Below are positions 51,307-60,570 of a stretch of 64,000 nucleotides of DNA, one piece after another (within the stretch, counting starts at the first letter, position 1; every line of letters begins with the position of its first letter). The stretch covers positions 1,240,001 through 1,304,000 of the forward strand of contig NZ_JBNYXQ010000001.1 of assembly GCF_051380735.1 (NCBI RefSeq), written 5' to 3'. The notes under the pieces were generated by a model, which searched no databases, was not told the origin of the DNA, and saw nothing but the letters and a program-made list of their open reading frames with translations. This DNA comes from Janthinobacterium sp051380735. Lineage in GTDB: Bacteria; Pseudomonadota; Gammaproteobacteria; Burkholderiales; Burkholderiaceae_D. Position numbers and translations under genes: made by a program.

Positions 51307-52853
51307 CAGTTTCCGGTATGGTTGTCAGGGGGCGCTGCCAGGGGGCGGCGAGTGGGCCAGAGCAGCAGCGCCAGGCGCGTGTAAGCCTCGTCAAGATAGA
51401 AACCGGCGTAGCTCCAGCGACGCCAGCGCGACAGCCACTGTGGCCGCAGTTGCAGCAGCGACTGGCACAGATACAAGGCGGACATGCCGATCAGTGCGAT
51501 CATGCCCAGCCGGTGATCAGGCGTATCGTGCAGGCCTAGCGGCAGCGCATGCCCGAGCATGGCGGCAAGCGTAAGGCCAGCCACCATCAACAGCCCGGCC
51601 AGCAGCGGCGCAGCACGTGCAGGCGAACCGGCCCGGGCTGCAGGCAGCCACAGCAGCGGAGCCCAGGCCAGCCCCAGCACCGCGCTCCACCACCATGGCC
51701 ACGCTGCCACGCCAGGCAGGCTGGTCAGCAGCAATACTGTCGCTATGGCCAGCAAGGGTGCCAGCGCCATGCTGATGGCGCCTGGTGACGACAGCGCATG
51801 CAGGGCGCGCAGACGCGTCTGGCGCACCACGCTGGAAGCCGACAGAAAAGCCTGTGCCTTGTACAGCGAATGGCCGATCAGATGCAGGGCCGCCAGGGTA
51901 TACAGGCCAAGCGCGCATTCGAGCAGCATGAAGCCCATCTGCGCGACGGTCGACCAGGCCAGCCTGACCTTGATACTGGTACGTGTCAGCATGACCATGC
52001 CTGCCAGCACGGCGCTCGCCAGGCCCAGCGCCATCAGCAAGGCGCGTGCCGCGCCTGCCTGATCGAGCATGGCGGCAAAGCGGATCAGCACAAAGCCGCC
52101 CAGGTTCACCACGCCGGCATGCATCAGCGCCGACACCGGGGTCGGTGCTTCCATCACCTGTATCAGCCAGCCATGCACTGGCAGCAAGGCGCTGCGCAGC
52201 GTGACGGCCAGCACCAGCAGGACGGCGCTCGCGTGCAAGGGCATCGACAGCCCCTGCTGTGCAATATGTTCAAACAGGACGGACAGCGAGCCGCTGCCCG
52301 TTTCGTGCCAGGCCAGCGCTGCTGCGCCCAGCAGCAGCAGGTCGGCCAGGCGGTCGGCAATCGTCTTTTTTTGCGCGGCCAGCACGGCGAACGGGCGCTC
52401 CGGGTAAAAGCACAGCAGATGGCGCAGCGCCATGCCGGTGGCGGCCCAGGCCGCGATCAGCAGCAGCCAGTGGTCCGCCAGCAGCAGCAGGTGTACGCTG
52501 GCCAGCACCGCCGCAAGTGCGCCGATATAGCGGCGCTGATTTGCCTCCCCTTGCAGGTAGCGGGACGAAGTGGCGCCGATCACCGTGCCGAGCAACTGCA
52601 CCAGCACGGCCAGCACCAGCCCCAGCGCAGTGACGTTGATGATGCCGTGCCACTGCGCGCCACCGGTGCCTGTCAGCAGGGAAATGGCGCTTTGCAGCAG
52701 CGCGAGATACGACACGCCCTGAAACAATCGCCACAGGGCCGGTGGCTGCAAACGCCCCAGGCGGGTGGCTGCCGCCATCGCAGCGAGCAAGGCGGCAGGC
52801 GCCAGGGCCCAGGCCAGATGCAACACTTCAGCTATCGTCACTGCATACCTCAT
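51306..52853 (-). CDS. dabB: DabB, proton-channel subunit of the DAB transporter
   Basis: A 515-residue NuoL/MrpA-like membrane protein (start at 52853, MRYAVTIAEVLHLAW; a longer frame to 52922 is less likely). It has about 13-14 membrane segments, with the conserved HAGVVNLGGFVLIRFAAML and KVRLAWSTVAQMGFMLLECA regions of proton antiporter subunits. It provides the ion flux that drives DabA. It diverges from a LysR-type gene 83 bases away. Confidence 0.92.
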   Translation of the reverse strand: MRYAVTIAEVLHLAWALAPAALLAAMAAATRLGRLQPPALWRLFQGVSYLALLQSAISLLTGTGGAQWHGIINVTALGLVLAVLVQLLGTVIGATSSRYLQGEANQRRYIGALAAVLASVHLLLLADHWLLLIAAWAATGMALRHLLCFYPERPFAVLAAQKKTIADRLADLLLLGAAALAWHETGSGSLSVLFEHIAQQGLSMPLHASAVLLVLAVTLRSALLPVHGWLIQVMEAPTPVSALMHAGVVNLGGFVLIRFAAMLDQAGAARALLMALGLASAVLAGMVMLTRTSIKVRLAWSTVAQMGFMLLECALGLYTLAALHLIGHSLYKAQAFLSASSVVRQTRLRALHALSSPGAISMALAPLLAIATVLLLTSLPGVAAWPWWWSAVLGLAWAPLLWLPAARAGSPARAAPLLAGLLMVAGLTLAAMLGHALPLGLHDTPDHRLGMIALIGMSALYLCQSLLQLRPQWLSRWRRWSYAGFYLDEAYTRLALLLWPTRRPLAAPPDNHTGN

Positions 52854-52936
52854 TCTCAATGGATCGTACACATGATGCCCGGGAAACGAACGCATGTAAA
52901 ATAGATTGATCAGAACAAACACATGCAGAAAACAGA

Positions 52937-53842
52937 ATGATTCAGCTCGAGCAGTTCAATTTCCATCATCTCTTTTACTTCTGGCGCGTGGCCAAGCTCG
53001 GGCACCTGACGCAGGCGGCCGAGGAATTGCACACCTCGCAGTCGGCCGTTTCGGCGCAGATACGCCAGCTCGAAGCGCGCATCGGCGAGCAGCTGTTTGC
53101 GCGTGAAGGCCGCCGTCTTGTGCTGACCGATACCGGCCATCTGGTGCTGGCCTATGCCGACAATATCTTCGGGCTGGGGCAGGAGATGCTGGGGCGCCTG
53201 CACGGCCGCTCGGCCGGCATTACCCGCCTGCGGGTGGGCAGCGTGGCGACCATGTCGCGCAACTACCAGGAGAACTGGATCCGCCCCGTGCTGGCCGACC
53301 CCTCTGTCGTGCTGACTTTGGAGTCCGGGCTGCTGGAAGGCCTGCTGGCGCGGCTGGTGCAGCACCAGCTCGATGTGGTGCTGGCCAATGAAACCATCCC
53401 GGCCAACCCCGATTCGCCATTGCATTGCAGTTTTCTGGGCCGCCAGTCGATCTCGCTGGTCGGTCCGGCCAGCAAGTGGGCATCGCAAAGCCTGCGCATC
53501 CCGGAAGACCTGGACGGCGTGGATATTGCTTTGCCGGGCCCGCGCCACGCCTTGCGAGCGCAATTCGATGCGCTGTGCGCCAGCGCAGGGGTCAGTCCAA
53601 GGCTGCGTGCCGAAGTCGATGACATGGCCATGCTGCGCCTGATTGCGCGCGACAGTGGCTGGCTGACTGTGCTGCCGGAGGTGGTGGTGCAAGATGAGCT
53701 GCGTGCCGGCTTGCTCGTCATTGTCGGGCAGTCTGCGCATCTGGAGGAGCGTTTCTACGCGATCACCAAGCCGCACCGGCATCGCATTGAAGTACTGGAG
53801 CAACTGCTCGCCGGCGCGCCCGAGTCACCGGCGCGCCACTGA
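52937..53842 (+). CDS. LysR-family transcriptional regulator
   Basis: A 301-residue LysR protein. Winged helix at residues about 5-63 (FNFHHLFYFWRVAKLGHLTQ, AAEELHTSQSAVSAQIRQLE, LFAREGRRLVLTDTGHLVLA) and a periplasmic-binding-like effector domain. Its N-terminus is close to NhaR-type regulators. It diverges from dabBA, the classic LysR layout, so it probably controls that operon, perhaps in response to CO2, pH or sodium. Confidence 0.88.
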   Translation: MIQLEQFNFHHLFYFWRVAKLGHLTQAAEELHTSQSAVSAQIRQLEARIGEQLFAREGRRLVLTDTGHLVLAYADNIFGLGQEMLGRLHGRSAGITRLRVGSVATMSRNYQENWIRPVLADPSVVLTLESGLLEGLLARLVQHQLDVVLANETIPANPDSPLHCSFLGRQSISLVGPASKWASQSLRIPEDLDGVDIALPGPRHALRAQFDALCASAGVSPRLRAEVDDMAMLRLIARDSGWLTVLPEVVVQDELRAGLLVIVGQSAHLEERFYAITKPHRHRIEVLEQLLAGAPESPARH

Positions 53843-53857
53843 GCAGACAACGGTGGG

Positions 53858-55570
53858 CTAGAACTCGGACCAGTCGTCGCTGGCCGACGACGACGGGGTT
53901 GGGCTTGATGAGCGCGCCAGTTGCTTCGGTGCCGGCTGGCGCTTGGCAGGCGCAGGCCGGGCCGGCGTCGCGGCTGGGGCTGCCGCCTGTGGTGCGGCCG
54001 CCGACATGCGCTCGCTGTCGGACAGCTGGAACACATTGACCGCCTGCGACAGCGCCGTCGCCTGGTCCTGCATGGCGCTCGATGCGGCCGCGGCCTCTTC
54101 CACCAGCGCTGCATTTTGCTGGGTTACCTGGTCCATCTGTGCAATCGCCTGGTTGACCTGCTCGATGCCCGTCTTTTGCTCTTCGCTGGCCGACGCAATG
54201 TCGCTGATGATGCTGTTGACCCGTTGTACGCTTTGCACCACCTCGTCCATGGTAGCGCCAGCCCGGTCGACCAGCTTGCTGCCCTGGTCGACCTTGGTGA
54301 CCGAGTCATCGATCAGGGTCTTGATCTCTTTCGCAGCGCTGGCCGAACGCTGCGCGAGGTTGCGCACTTCCGTCGCCACCACCGCAAAGCCGCGACCCTG
54401 TTCGCCTGCCCGCGCCGCCTCGACGGCAGCATTGAGCGCCAGGATATTGGTCTGGAAAGCGATGCCGTCAATGACGCCGATAATATCGACGATCTTGCGC
54501 GCCGACTCGTTGATGGCGGCCATGGTGTCCACCACTTCGGCCACCATGGTCCCGCCGCGCACTGCCACGTCGGAGGCCGAATTGGCCAGGTCGCGCGCTT
54601 CCCGTGCGCTGTCGGCGTTCTGCTTGACGGTCGAGGTCAGCTCTTCCATCGAGGATGCCGTTTCCTCCAGCGAACTGGCTTGCTGCTCGGTGCGCGACGA
54701 CAGATCCATATTACCGGCAGAAATTTGTGCCGATGCCGTCGCTATCGTATCCGTACCATTACGCACATTCTGGACGATGCCGACCAGCGATGTGTTCATC
54801 GTGCTCAGGGCCAGCATCAGCGCACCGGTTTCGTCCTTGCTGCGCACAGTGATGTGCCCGCTCAGGTCGCCCTGCGCCACCCGCTGCGCCACCGTCACCG
54901 CCTCGTGCAGCGGGCGTGTGATGTTCCTGGTAAGCAGCAGGGCCAATACCGCCGCCAGCAGCGCCGCCAGCATGCCGCCACCTATCATCATCATGTCGGT
55001 ACGGGCACGCTGCTTTGCGGCATCCTGTGAACGTTGCTGCAGCAGATCCTGTTCATTCTGCCTGATCTGGCCCAGCACGACACGCATGCCATCCATGCCG
55101 GCCTTGCCTTTGCTCGACTGTTCCAGCGCCACGACTGCGGCCATCGCCTCAGCCGCCTCGCCACCACTGCGCCGCAGCGCAATCGCCGGCTCGATCGCGT
55201 CAGCCAGCCACTTCTGTTCGGCTTCAGACAGCTCTTTGATACGCTGCTGCTGCGCCGGGTTATCCGAGGTCAGGTCGCGCAGCTTGGCCAGGCGCTGGTT
55301 GAAGGTTTTCTTGCCTTCGTTATACGGTTCGAGCGAGGCCTCGTGACCGGTGAGCGAAAAGCCGCGTTGCCCGGTTTCGATATTGATCAGGCTTTCGAGC
55401 ACGCCGCTGGCTTCACCGAGCACTTCATAGGTATGCACATTGATTGCATTGGCGGCAGTGAGCCGGTTGAAGTTGATCTCGGCAATGGTGACCAGTGTTA
55501 CCAGCATGACGATGATGGCGCCGAAGGCCAGATACAGGCGCGCACCGATTTTAAGATTGGACAATTGCAT
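53858..55570 (-). CDS. Methyl-accepting chemotaxis protein
   Basis: The start at 55570 gives 570 residues. Layout: TM1 (LYLAFGAIIVMLVTLVTIAE), a CHASE3-like periplasmic helical part with the LINIETGQRGFSLTGHEASL signature, TM2 (MMMIGGGMLAALLAAVLALL), HAMP, and a signalling domain with the hairpin tip EQGRGFAVVATEVRNLAQRS. A Pro/Ala linker leads to the C-terminal pentapeptide DWSEF, of the xWxxF type that tethers CheR and CheB. The ligand is unknown. Confidence 0.93.
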   Translation of the reverse strand: MQLSNLKIGARLYLAFGAIIVMLVTLVTIAEINFNRLTAANAINVHTYEVLGEASGVLESLINIETGQRGFSLTGHEASLEPYNEGKKTFNQRLAKLRDLTSDNPAQQQRIKELSEAEQKWLADAIEPAIALRRSGGEAAEAMAAVVALEQSSKGKAGMDGMRVVLGQIRQNEQDLLQQRSQDAAKQRARTDMMMIGGGMLAALLAAVLALLLTRNITRPLHEAVTVAQRVAQGDLSGHITVRSKDETGALMLALSTMNTSLVGIVQNVRNGTDTIATASAQISAGNMDLSSRTEQQASSLEETASSMEELTSTVKQNADSAREARDLANSASDVAVRGGTMVAEVVDTMAAINESARKIVDIIGVIDGIAFQTNILALNAAVEAARAGEQGRGFAVVATEVRNLAQRSASAAKEIKTLIDDSVTKVDQGSKLVDRAGATMDEVVQSVQRVNSIISDIASASEEQKTGIEQVNQAIAQMDQVTQQNAALVEEAAAASSAMQDQATALSQAVNVFQLSDSERMSAAAPQAAAPAATPARPAPAKRQPAPKQLARSSSPTPSSSASDDWSEF

Positions 55571-55657
55571 GGGTATATTCAGAATTGATGAATTGATGTA
55601 TGACCAGCGCTGGATAAGCGACATCTCCACTACCAGCGCGGCACTGCTGCGGTGAAA

Positions 55658-56071
55658 TCAGTCCTTGAAAATTCTGAGCAACATGACCGCCGGCGATACG
55701 GCGCCGATCTTGCGGTCTGTCTTGGCGGCCTCGATCACCTCGACCAGCTCATCATATTTATCGGCCTGGCGGTCATCGAGATTGGTCATGTTCATGCTCC
55801 AGCGCGTAAACGTGCGAAATTTTGCCGGCTCGTTATAAAGAATGCGTGAATTCTTGTGGCGCGGATCTTTTTCAATTTTTTTGTACAGCGCCTGCAGGGT
55901 ATCGAGCGGCCCTTCCAGCACCTGCAAAAACCAGCCGCCGTTATAGAACAGGCTACCGGTGACGTCCATGGTCTGGTTATTGTTCTTGGCAGTTTTTTGA
56001 ATATCGGCAAGTGCTTCGGCTGACATTTTTCGTGTTGCCTGGCTCATATAAACAAGTTGATTGATCGACAT
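55658..56071 (-). CDS. BLUF-domain blue-light photoreceptor
   Basis: A 137-residue single-domain BLUF protein. Flavin-pocket residues match those of AppA in spacing: Tyr 8, Asn 32, Gln 50, Trp 91 and Met 93 (LVYMS, NNQTMDVTGS, WFLQVLEG, RWSMNM). BLUF proteins bind FAD and signal through rearrangement around Gln. There is no output domain, so it should act through a partner. It lies 15 bases downstream of the B12-type regulator gene, and the two are one operon. Confidence 0.95.
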   Translation of the reverse strand: MSINQLVYMSQATRKMSAEALADIQKTAKNNNQTMDVTGSLFYNGGWFLQVLEGPLDTLQALYKKIEKDPRHKNSRILYNEPAKFRTFTRWSMNMTNLDDRQADKYDELVEVIEAAKTDRKIGAVSPAVMLLRIFKD

Positions 56072-56086
56072 GCTATTTCCTTAAAA

Positions 56087-57004
56087 TTAATTGGTCGTGT
56101 GAACTTTATGTTCCCTGCGATACTTGCTCAAGGCGTCGCCAAGCTGGCCGAGCGCCGTCATGATCCTGATGCCGCGCGGCGAACTGTCCAGTGCGCCCAC
56201 GCCGGCACCGCCGACCCAGATTTCCACCACTGGCGGCACCATGCCGCGCAGCGTCTTTAAAAACGGTACGATCTTGCGCTTCGGAAATGCAGCGCTGAAA
56301 CACAGGCAGACGATATCGGCGTGATAATCGCCAACCGCATGTGCAATTTCTTCCAGCGGCGTCTGCGCCCCCAGGGAAATGCCGCAAGCGCCGTGAAACG
56401 TCGCGACCGCCTCCACCATCAGCAGACCCAGCGTATGCAATTCACCTGGCGGCGTGGTCATCAAAATGCGCGGCAAACCATCGGGCTGCTGCGCCAGCGA
56501 TAATTCTTCCCGTATCAGGTTTTGCAACACCTCGGTGTACATATGCTCGTCGCGTATGCCGATTTCCCCGCGCTCCCATGTTTGCCCCACTGCCATGTTC
56601 AGTGCACACACCACGTCGAGCACAAACCTTTCCAGCCCCAGCTGGCGCACTTCCTGCCTTAACCTTTGCGTCAAGGCGTTACGGTCGCGACAGCGCAACA
56701 TGGCCATCAGGGCCGCCACCACTGCCGTATCGGTGTCATCCGACACAGCAAGCGGCAGCTTTGGCTGCAGCAGCGACGCCAGGCTTTGCTCGTCCAGCGG
56801 CACCACTTGCGACGGCCGCATGCCCGCATCGATCAGGCGCTTGACCAGTTTCAGGCGTACTGCCTGTTGCGCGGGATAAGTCCGATGGCCGCTGGCATCG
56901 CGTTGCGGCGCGGGAAAACCATAACGCTCTTCCCATTTACGCAGTACCTCCTTGGAGATCCCGGTTTCCAGCGCGATGCTTGCAATTGTGTGTATATCTG
57001 ACAT
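56087..57004 (-). CDS. CarH/LitR-type B12-binding MerR regulator
   Basis: A 305-residue protein. The N-terminal MerR helix-turn-helix is IASIALETGISKEVLRKWEE followed by RYGFPAPQRDASGHRTY. The C-terminal part has the four-helix and Rossmann cobalamin domains, with both CarH motifs intact: W143-x9-E153-H154 and E188-x-H190-x-x-G193 (PPGELHTLG). In CarH, adenosylcobalamin bound through that His is released by light, freeing DNA. E. coli BluR is a distant relative without B12. Here it precedes a BLUF gene. Confidence 0.9.
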   Translation of the reverse strand: MSDIHTIASIALETGISKEVLRKWEERYGFPAPQRDASGHRTYPAQQAVRLKLVKRLIDAGMRPSQVVPLDEQSLASLLQPKLPLAVSDDTDTAVVAALMAMLRCRDRNALTQRLRQEVRQLGLERFVLDVVCALNMAVGQTWERGEIGIRDEHMYTEVLQNLIREELSLAQQPDGLPRILMTTPPGELHTLGLLMVEAVATFHGACGISLGAQTPLEEIAHAVGDYHADIVCLCFSAAFPKRKIVPFLKTLRGMVPPVVEIWVGGAGVGALDSSPRGIRIMTALGQLGDALSKYRREHKVHTTN

Positions 57005-57132
57005 GGCACCCTGATTCGCTGAAATGTCTAAGACAAATTATGGATTATTACTTACTGGAATGCAATAACTTATTTCTCGCAGGAATTTAATTTTTCAAAT
57101 AAGAAACAATTTTAATGTCTGTTGCACGGCCC

Positions 57133-57154
57133 GGCGTGGCGCGCACGCCACGCC
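57133..57154. terminator. Hairpin downstream of dnaE2
   Basis: GGCGTGGCG (57133-57141) and CGCCACGCC (57146-57154) form a perfect stem with a four-base loop. No T run follows on the minus strand, so its strength as a terminator is uncertain. Confidence 0.45.
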
Positions 57155-57176
57155 CTTCGATGCGGCCGCGCCCGCC

Positions 57177-60100
57177 TCAGCAAAAATCGCGGCTGCCGGG
57201 CCTCAGCCTGCCCAGCAGGTGCGACATGTCGACCAGGCGCTTGGCCACCAGATTGCGCACCATGCCTTCCTGCTGCCACACACCATAAACACCCAGCAAG
57301 GGCGCGCCGAGCACCTCTTTGCGCTGCTGCTCCACCAGTGACGGCCAGACGATCACATTGACGGTGCCAGTTTCGTCTTCCAGCGTCAGGAACAGCACCC
57401 CCTTGGCGGTGCCGGGGCGCTGGCGCACTGTCACGATGCCGCAGGCGCGCGCCAGTTGGCCGTTGGCATAACAGTTCAGGGTGGAAGCAGGCATGAAGCG
57501 CTGCGCCAGCAATTGCTTGCGCAGCAAGGCCAGCGGATGACGGCCCAGGGTCAACCCTTGCGTACGGTAATCGCTGACGATGCTGGCGCCTTCAGTCGGT
57601 GCCGACAATTGCGGCAACTCCTCTTCGGGCGTGGTGGCGCGCAGCAAGTCCTTGTCAGGCGCGGCGCCGGCGGCCTGCCACAAGGCTTGATGGCGATTGC
57701 CGGCCAAGGCCTGCAGCGCATTGCCGCCGGCCAGTATCTGCAAGTCGTGGCGATCCAGATGGGCCCGGCGCGCCAGGTCGGCCACGTCAACAAACAACGC
57801 GATGGCGCGCGCGTCCTCAATGCGCTGTGCCGCTTCGGCGCGCATGCCGAACAGGGTATTGAAACCGAGCCGCACGGCCGGTGCAGCGAAGTCGCCTTCC
57901 AGCGCCGCCTCCCAGCCGCTGACGGCCACGTCGACGGGAAACACTTGCACCCCATGGCGGCGTGCATCCTGCACCAGCTGAGAGGGGCTGTAAAACCCCA
58001 TTGGCTGGCTGTTGAGCAAGGCGCACAGAAAAGCGGCCGGTTCGTGGCATTTCAGCCAGGAACTGGCATACGTCAGCAGCGCAAAACTGGCTGCATGCGA
58101 CTCGGGAAAACCATATTCGCCAAAGCCTTCGATCTGGCTGAAAATGGCTTGCGCGTAGGCTTCATCATAGCCATTGGCAACCATCGCACCGACGATACGC
58201 TCATGATAATTGTTCATGCCGCCCTTGCGTTTCCAGGCCGCCATGGCGCGCCGCAACTGGTCCGCTTCGCCGGGAGAAAATTTGGCAGCGATAATTGCCA
58301 CCTGCATCACCTGCTCCTGGAAAATCGGAATACCCAGGGTGCGGCCCAGCGCTTTTTCCAGCCCCTTCGGATACGCCACCGCCTCCTTTTGCTGGCGCCG
58401 CTGCAAATAAGGATGGACCATGCCGCCCTGAATCGGCCCGGGCCGCACCAGCGCCACTTCGATCACCAGATCGTAAAATATGCGCGGACGCAGCCGTGGC
58501 AGCATGCTCATCTGCGCACGCGATTCGATCTGGAACACGCCGATGGTGTCGGCCTCGCAGATCATGTCGTAGGTGGCCTTGTCCTCGGGCGGAATATCCT
58601 GCATCACGAACGGTTCGCCACGGCGCAGGCTGACCAACTCGAAAGCCCGGCGCAGCGCCGACAACATGCCCAGCGCCAGCACGTCGACTTTCATCAGGCC
58701 CAGCTCTTCCAGGTCGTCCTTGTCCCATTCGATCACGCTACGACCCTCCATGGTGGCGTTTTCGATCGGCACCAGGCGCGACAGCTTGCCTTGCGCGATC
58801 ACGAAACCGCCCGGATGCTGCGACAAATGGCGCGGAAAACCCAGCAGTTGCTGTGCCAGCGTCGCCCACTGGCGCGACAGCGGCGCCTCCGGGTCCAGCC
58901 CGCTTTCGGCCAGGCGATTGAGCAAGTCGCGCTTGCCGTCGAACCAGCGGTGCGCCTTGGCCACTTTTTCCACGATGGCCAGGTCCACGCCCAGCGCCCG
59001 GCCGCTGTCGCGCAAAGCGCTTTTCGGCCGGTAACTGATCACCACGGCCGCCAGTGCGGCACGGCGCCGGCCATATTTGCTGTAGATATATTGAATCACC
59101 TCTTCGCGCCGCTGGTGTTCGAAGTCGACGTCGATATCGGGCGGCTCATTGCGCTCGCGCGACATGAAGCGCTCGACCAGAGAATTGCCGCGAGCCGGGT
59201 CCACCTCGGTGATATGCAGGCAATAGCAAACGGCCGAATTGGCGGCCGAACCCCTGCCCTGGCACAGGATATTTTGCGACCGGGCAAAACGCACGATGTC
59301 GTAGACGGTCAAAAAATACGGCTCGTAGGCCAGGTCCGCAATCAGTTCCAGCTCGTGCTCGATCTGCGCCTGCACATGGGCAGCAATACCGAGCGGAAAG
59401 CGCGCGCGCGCGCCATGCCAGGTTTCTTCGCGCAAGTAACTGGCCGGCGTATGACCGGGCGGCACCAGTTCATCGGGATATTCATAACGCAGGCTGCCAA
59501 GCGAGAAATCGCACTCGCGCGCGATGCGCACGGTTTCTTCCAGTGCCTGCACCGGATACACATTGCCCAGGCGCAGCCGCGTGCGCAGATGCTGCTCCGC
59601 GTTTTGCGCCAGCGCATAGCCACACTCGGCCACCGGCTTGCCTACCCGCACCGCACACAGGGTGTCGAGCAGGGGTTTGCGCGAGCGCACATGCATGCAC
59701 ACATGGCCCACCGCCACCACCGGCAAGCCCTGCGCCTGTGCTACTGCCTGCACGGCGTGCCGGTGCGCATCATCCTGGGCGCGCAGCAGCAGGTTCAGGC
59801 CGATCCAGTTGCGTTCTTTTTCGCCTTCCATGGCGAAGGTGGCCTGCATCCACGCCGCCTGCTGGCGCAAGGCGGTGGCATCGGCTGGATAAGCGGGCAG
59901 CAAGATCATCAGGCAACCGGGCAAGCCTTTCAGATGTGCGAACTCGGGCGACGGTGCGGCGAAATCGTCTGGTGTCAGCAGATAGCGTCCCTTGGCCGCG
60001 CGCGTGCGCGCCATGGTGATCAGCTCGGACAGATTGCCATAGCCCTCGCGGTTTTTCGCCAGCGCCAGCAGCGACCAGGCAGGGCTGCCATCGGCATGTG

Positions 60101-60326
60101 TCAGGTGAAAATGCGAACCGATAATCAAGGGGAAGTCCGCCCGCTTGGCCACGCCATGGGCGCGCACCACGCCGGCCAGCGAACACTCGTCCGTGATGGC
60201 CAGCGCGCTATAGCCCAGTTCGATGGCGCGCGCCACCAGTTCCTGCGCATGCGAAGCGCCGTGCAGGAAGCTGAAGTTGGTCAGGCAGAACAACTCTGCG
60301 TAATCGGGCAAGCTTGCCGCCACCAT
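57177..60326 (-). CDS. dnaE2: Error-prone DNA polymerase DnaE2 (ImuC)
   Basis: A 1,049-residue C-family polymerase of the DnaE2 type. The start at 60326 follows GAGGTG and gives MVAASLPDYAELFCLTNFSF. The PHP domain comes first (FSFLHGASHAQELVARAIEL, ALAITDECSLAG), then the polymerase core (GRGSAANSAVCYCLHITEVD, NEPPDIDVDFEHQRREEVIQ) and a C-terminal OB fold (LTLEDETGTVNVIVWPSLVE). DnaE2 carries out SOS translesion synthesis with ImuA and ImuB, which are not beside it here. A consensus LexA box overlaps its promoter region. Confidence 0.95.
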   Translation of the reverse strand: MVAASLPDYAELFCLTNFSFLHGASHAQELVARAIELGYSALAITDECSLAGVVRAHGVAKRADFPLIIGSHFHLTHADGSPAWSLLALAKNREGYGNLSELITMARTRAAKGRYLLTPDDFAAPSPEFAHLKGLPGCLMILLPAYPADATALRQQAAWMQATFAMEGEKERNWIGLNLLLRAQDDAHRHAVQAVAQAQGLPVVAVGHVCMHVRSRKPLLDTLCAVRVGKPVAECGYALAQNAEQHLRTRLRLGNVYPVQALEETVRIARECDFSLGSLRYEYPDELVPPGHTPASYLREETWHGARARFPLGIAAHVQAQIEHELELIADLAYEPYFLTVYDIVRFARSQNILCQGRGSAANSAVCYCLHITEVDPARGNSLVERFMSRERNEPPDIDVDFEHQRREEVIQYIYSKYGRRRAALAAVVISYRPKSALRDSGRALGVDLAIVEKVAKAHRWFDGKRDLLNRLAESGLDPEAPLSRQWATLAQQLLGFPRHLSQHPGGFVIAQGKLSRLVPIENATMEGRSVIEWDKDDLEELGLMKVDVLALGMLSALRRAFELVSLRRGEPFVMQDIPPEDKATYDMICEADTIGVFQIESRAQMSMLPRLRPRIFYDLVIEVALVRPGPIQGGMVHPYLQRRQQKEAVAYPKGLEKALGRTLGIPIFQEQVMQVAIIAAKFSPGEADQLRRAMAAWKRKGGMNNYHERIVGAMVANGYDEAYAQAIFSQIEGFGEYGFPESHAASFALLTYASSWLKCHEPAAFLCALLNSQPMGFYSPSQLVQDARRHGVQVFPVDVAVSGWEAALEGDFAAPAVRLGFNTLFGMRAEAAQRIEDARAIALFVDVADLARRAHLDRHDLQILAGGNALQALAGNRHQALWQAAGAAPDKDLLRATTPEEELPQLSAPTEGASIVSDYRTQGLTLGRHPLALLRKQLLAQRFMPASTLNCYANGQLARACGIVTVRQRPGTAKGVLFLTLEDETGTVNVIVWPSLVEQQRKEVLGAPLLGVYGVWQQEGMVRNLVAKRLVDMSHLLGRLRPGSRDFC

Positions 60327-60338
60327 GATGCACCTCAA

Positions 60339-60358
60339 TACTGTATATAAACACAGTA
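60339..60358 (-). promoter_or_regulatory. LexA box controlling dnaE2
   Basis: TACTGTATATAAACACAGTA is a near-ideal LexA operator (CTGT-N8-ACAG) centred about 22 bases before the dnaE2 start codon. Repression by LexA and induction by DNA damage are strongly expected. Confidence 0.9.
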
Positions 60359-60570
60359 ATTATACGCAAGTCAAAACCGGCGGCGCCTGCGGTGAAATAC
60401 GGTGGACACAATGGTGCAAAGCAGCACCTGAAAGGGGCATCATGCACCAAGGCAATGCAGACAAAGAGGCAACAAAACCGCTGCGTACCAGGAAACAACA
60501 GTCAGGCTTTATTTGCAATAAGAAAACACGGTATTGCTGGCAGATAGTTAAAAGTTGGCACTAAAATCAA

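Noticed and set aside
57456..60350. 964-residue open frame opposite dnaE2
   Set aside because: Shadow of dnaE2; composition dominated by His, Gln and Arg with no domain. The LexA box and ribosome site belong to the other strand.
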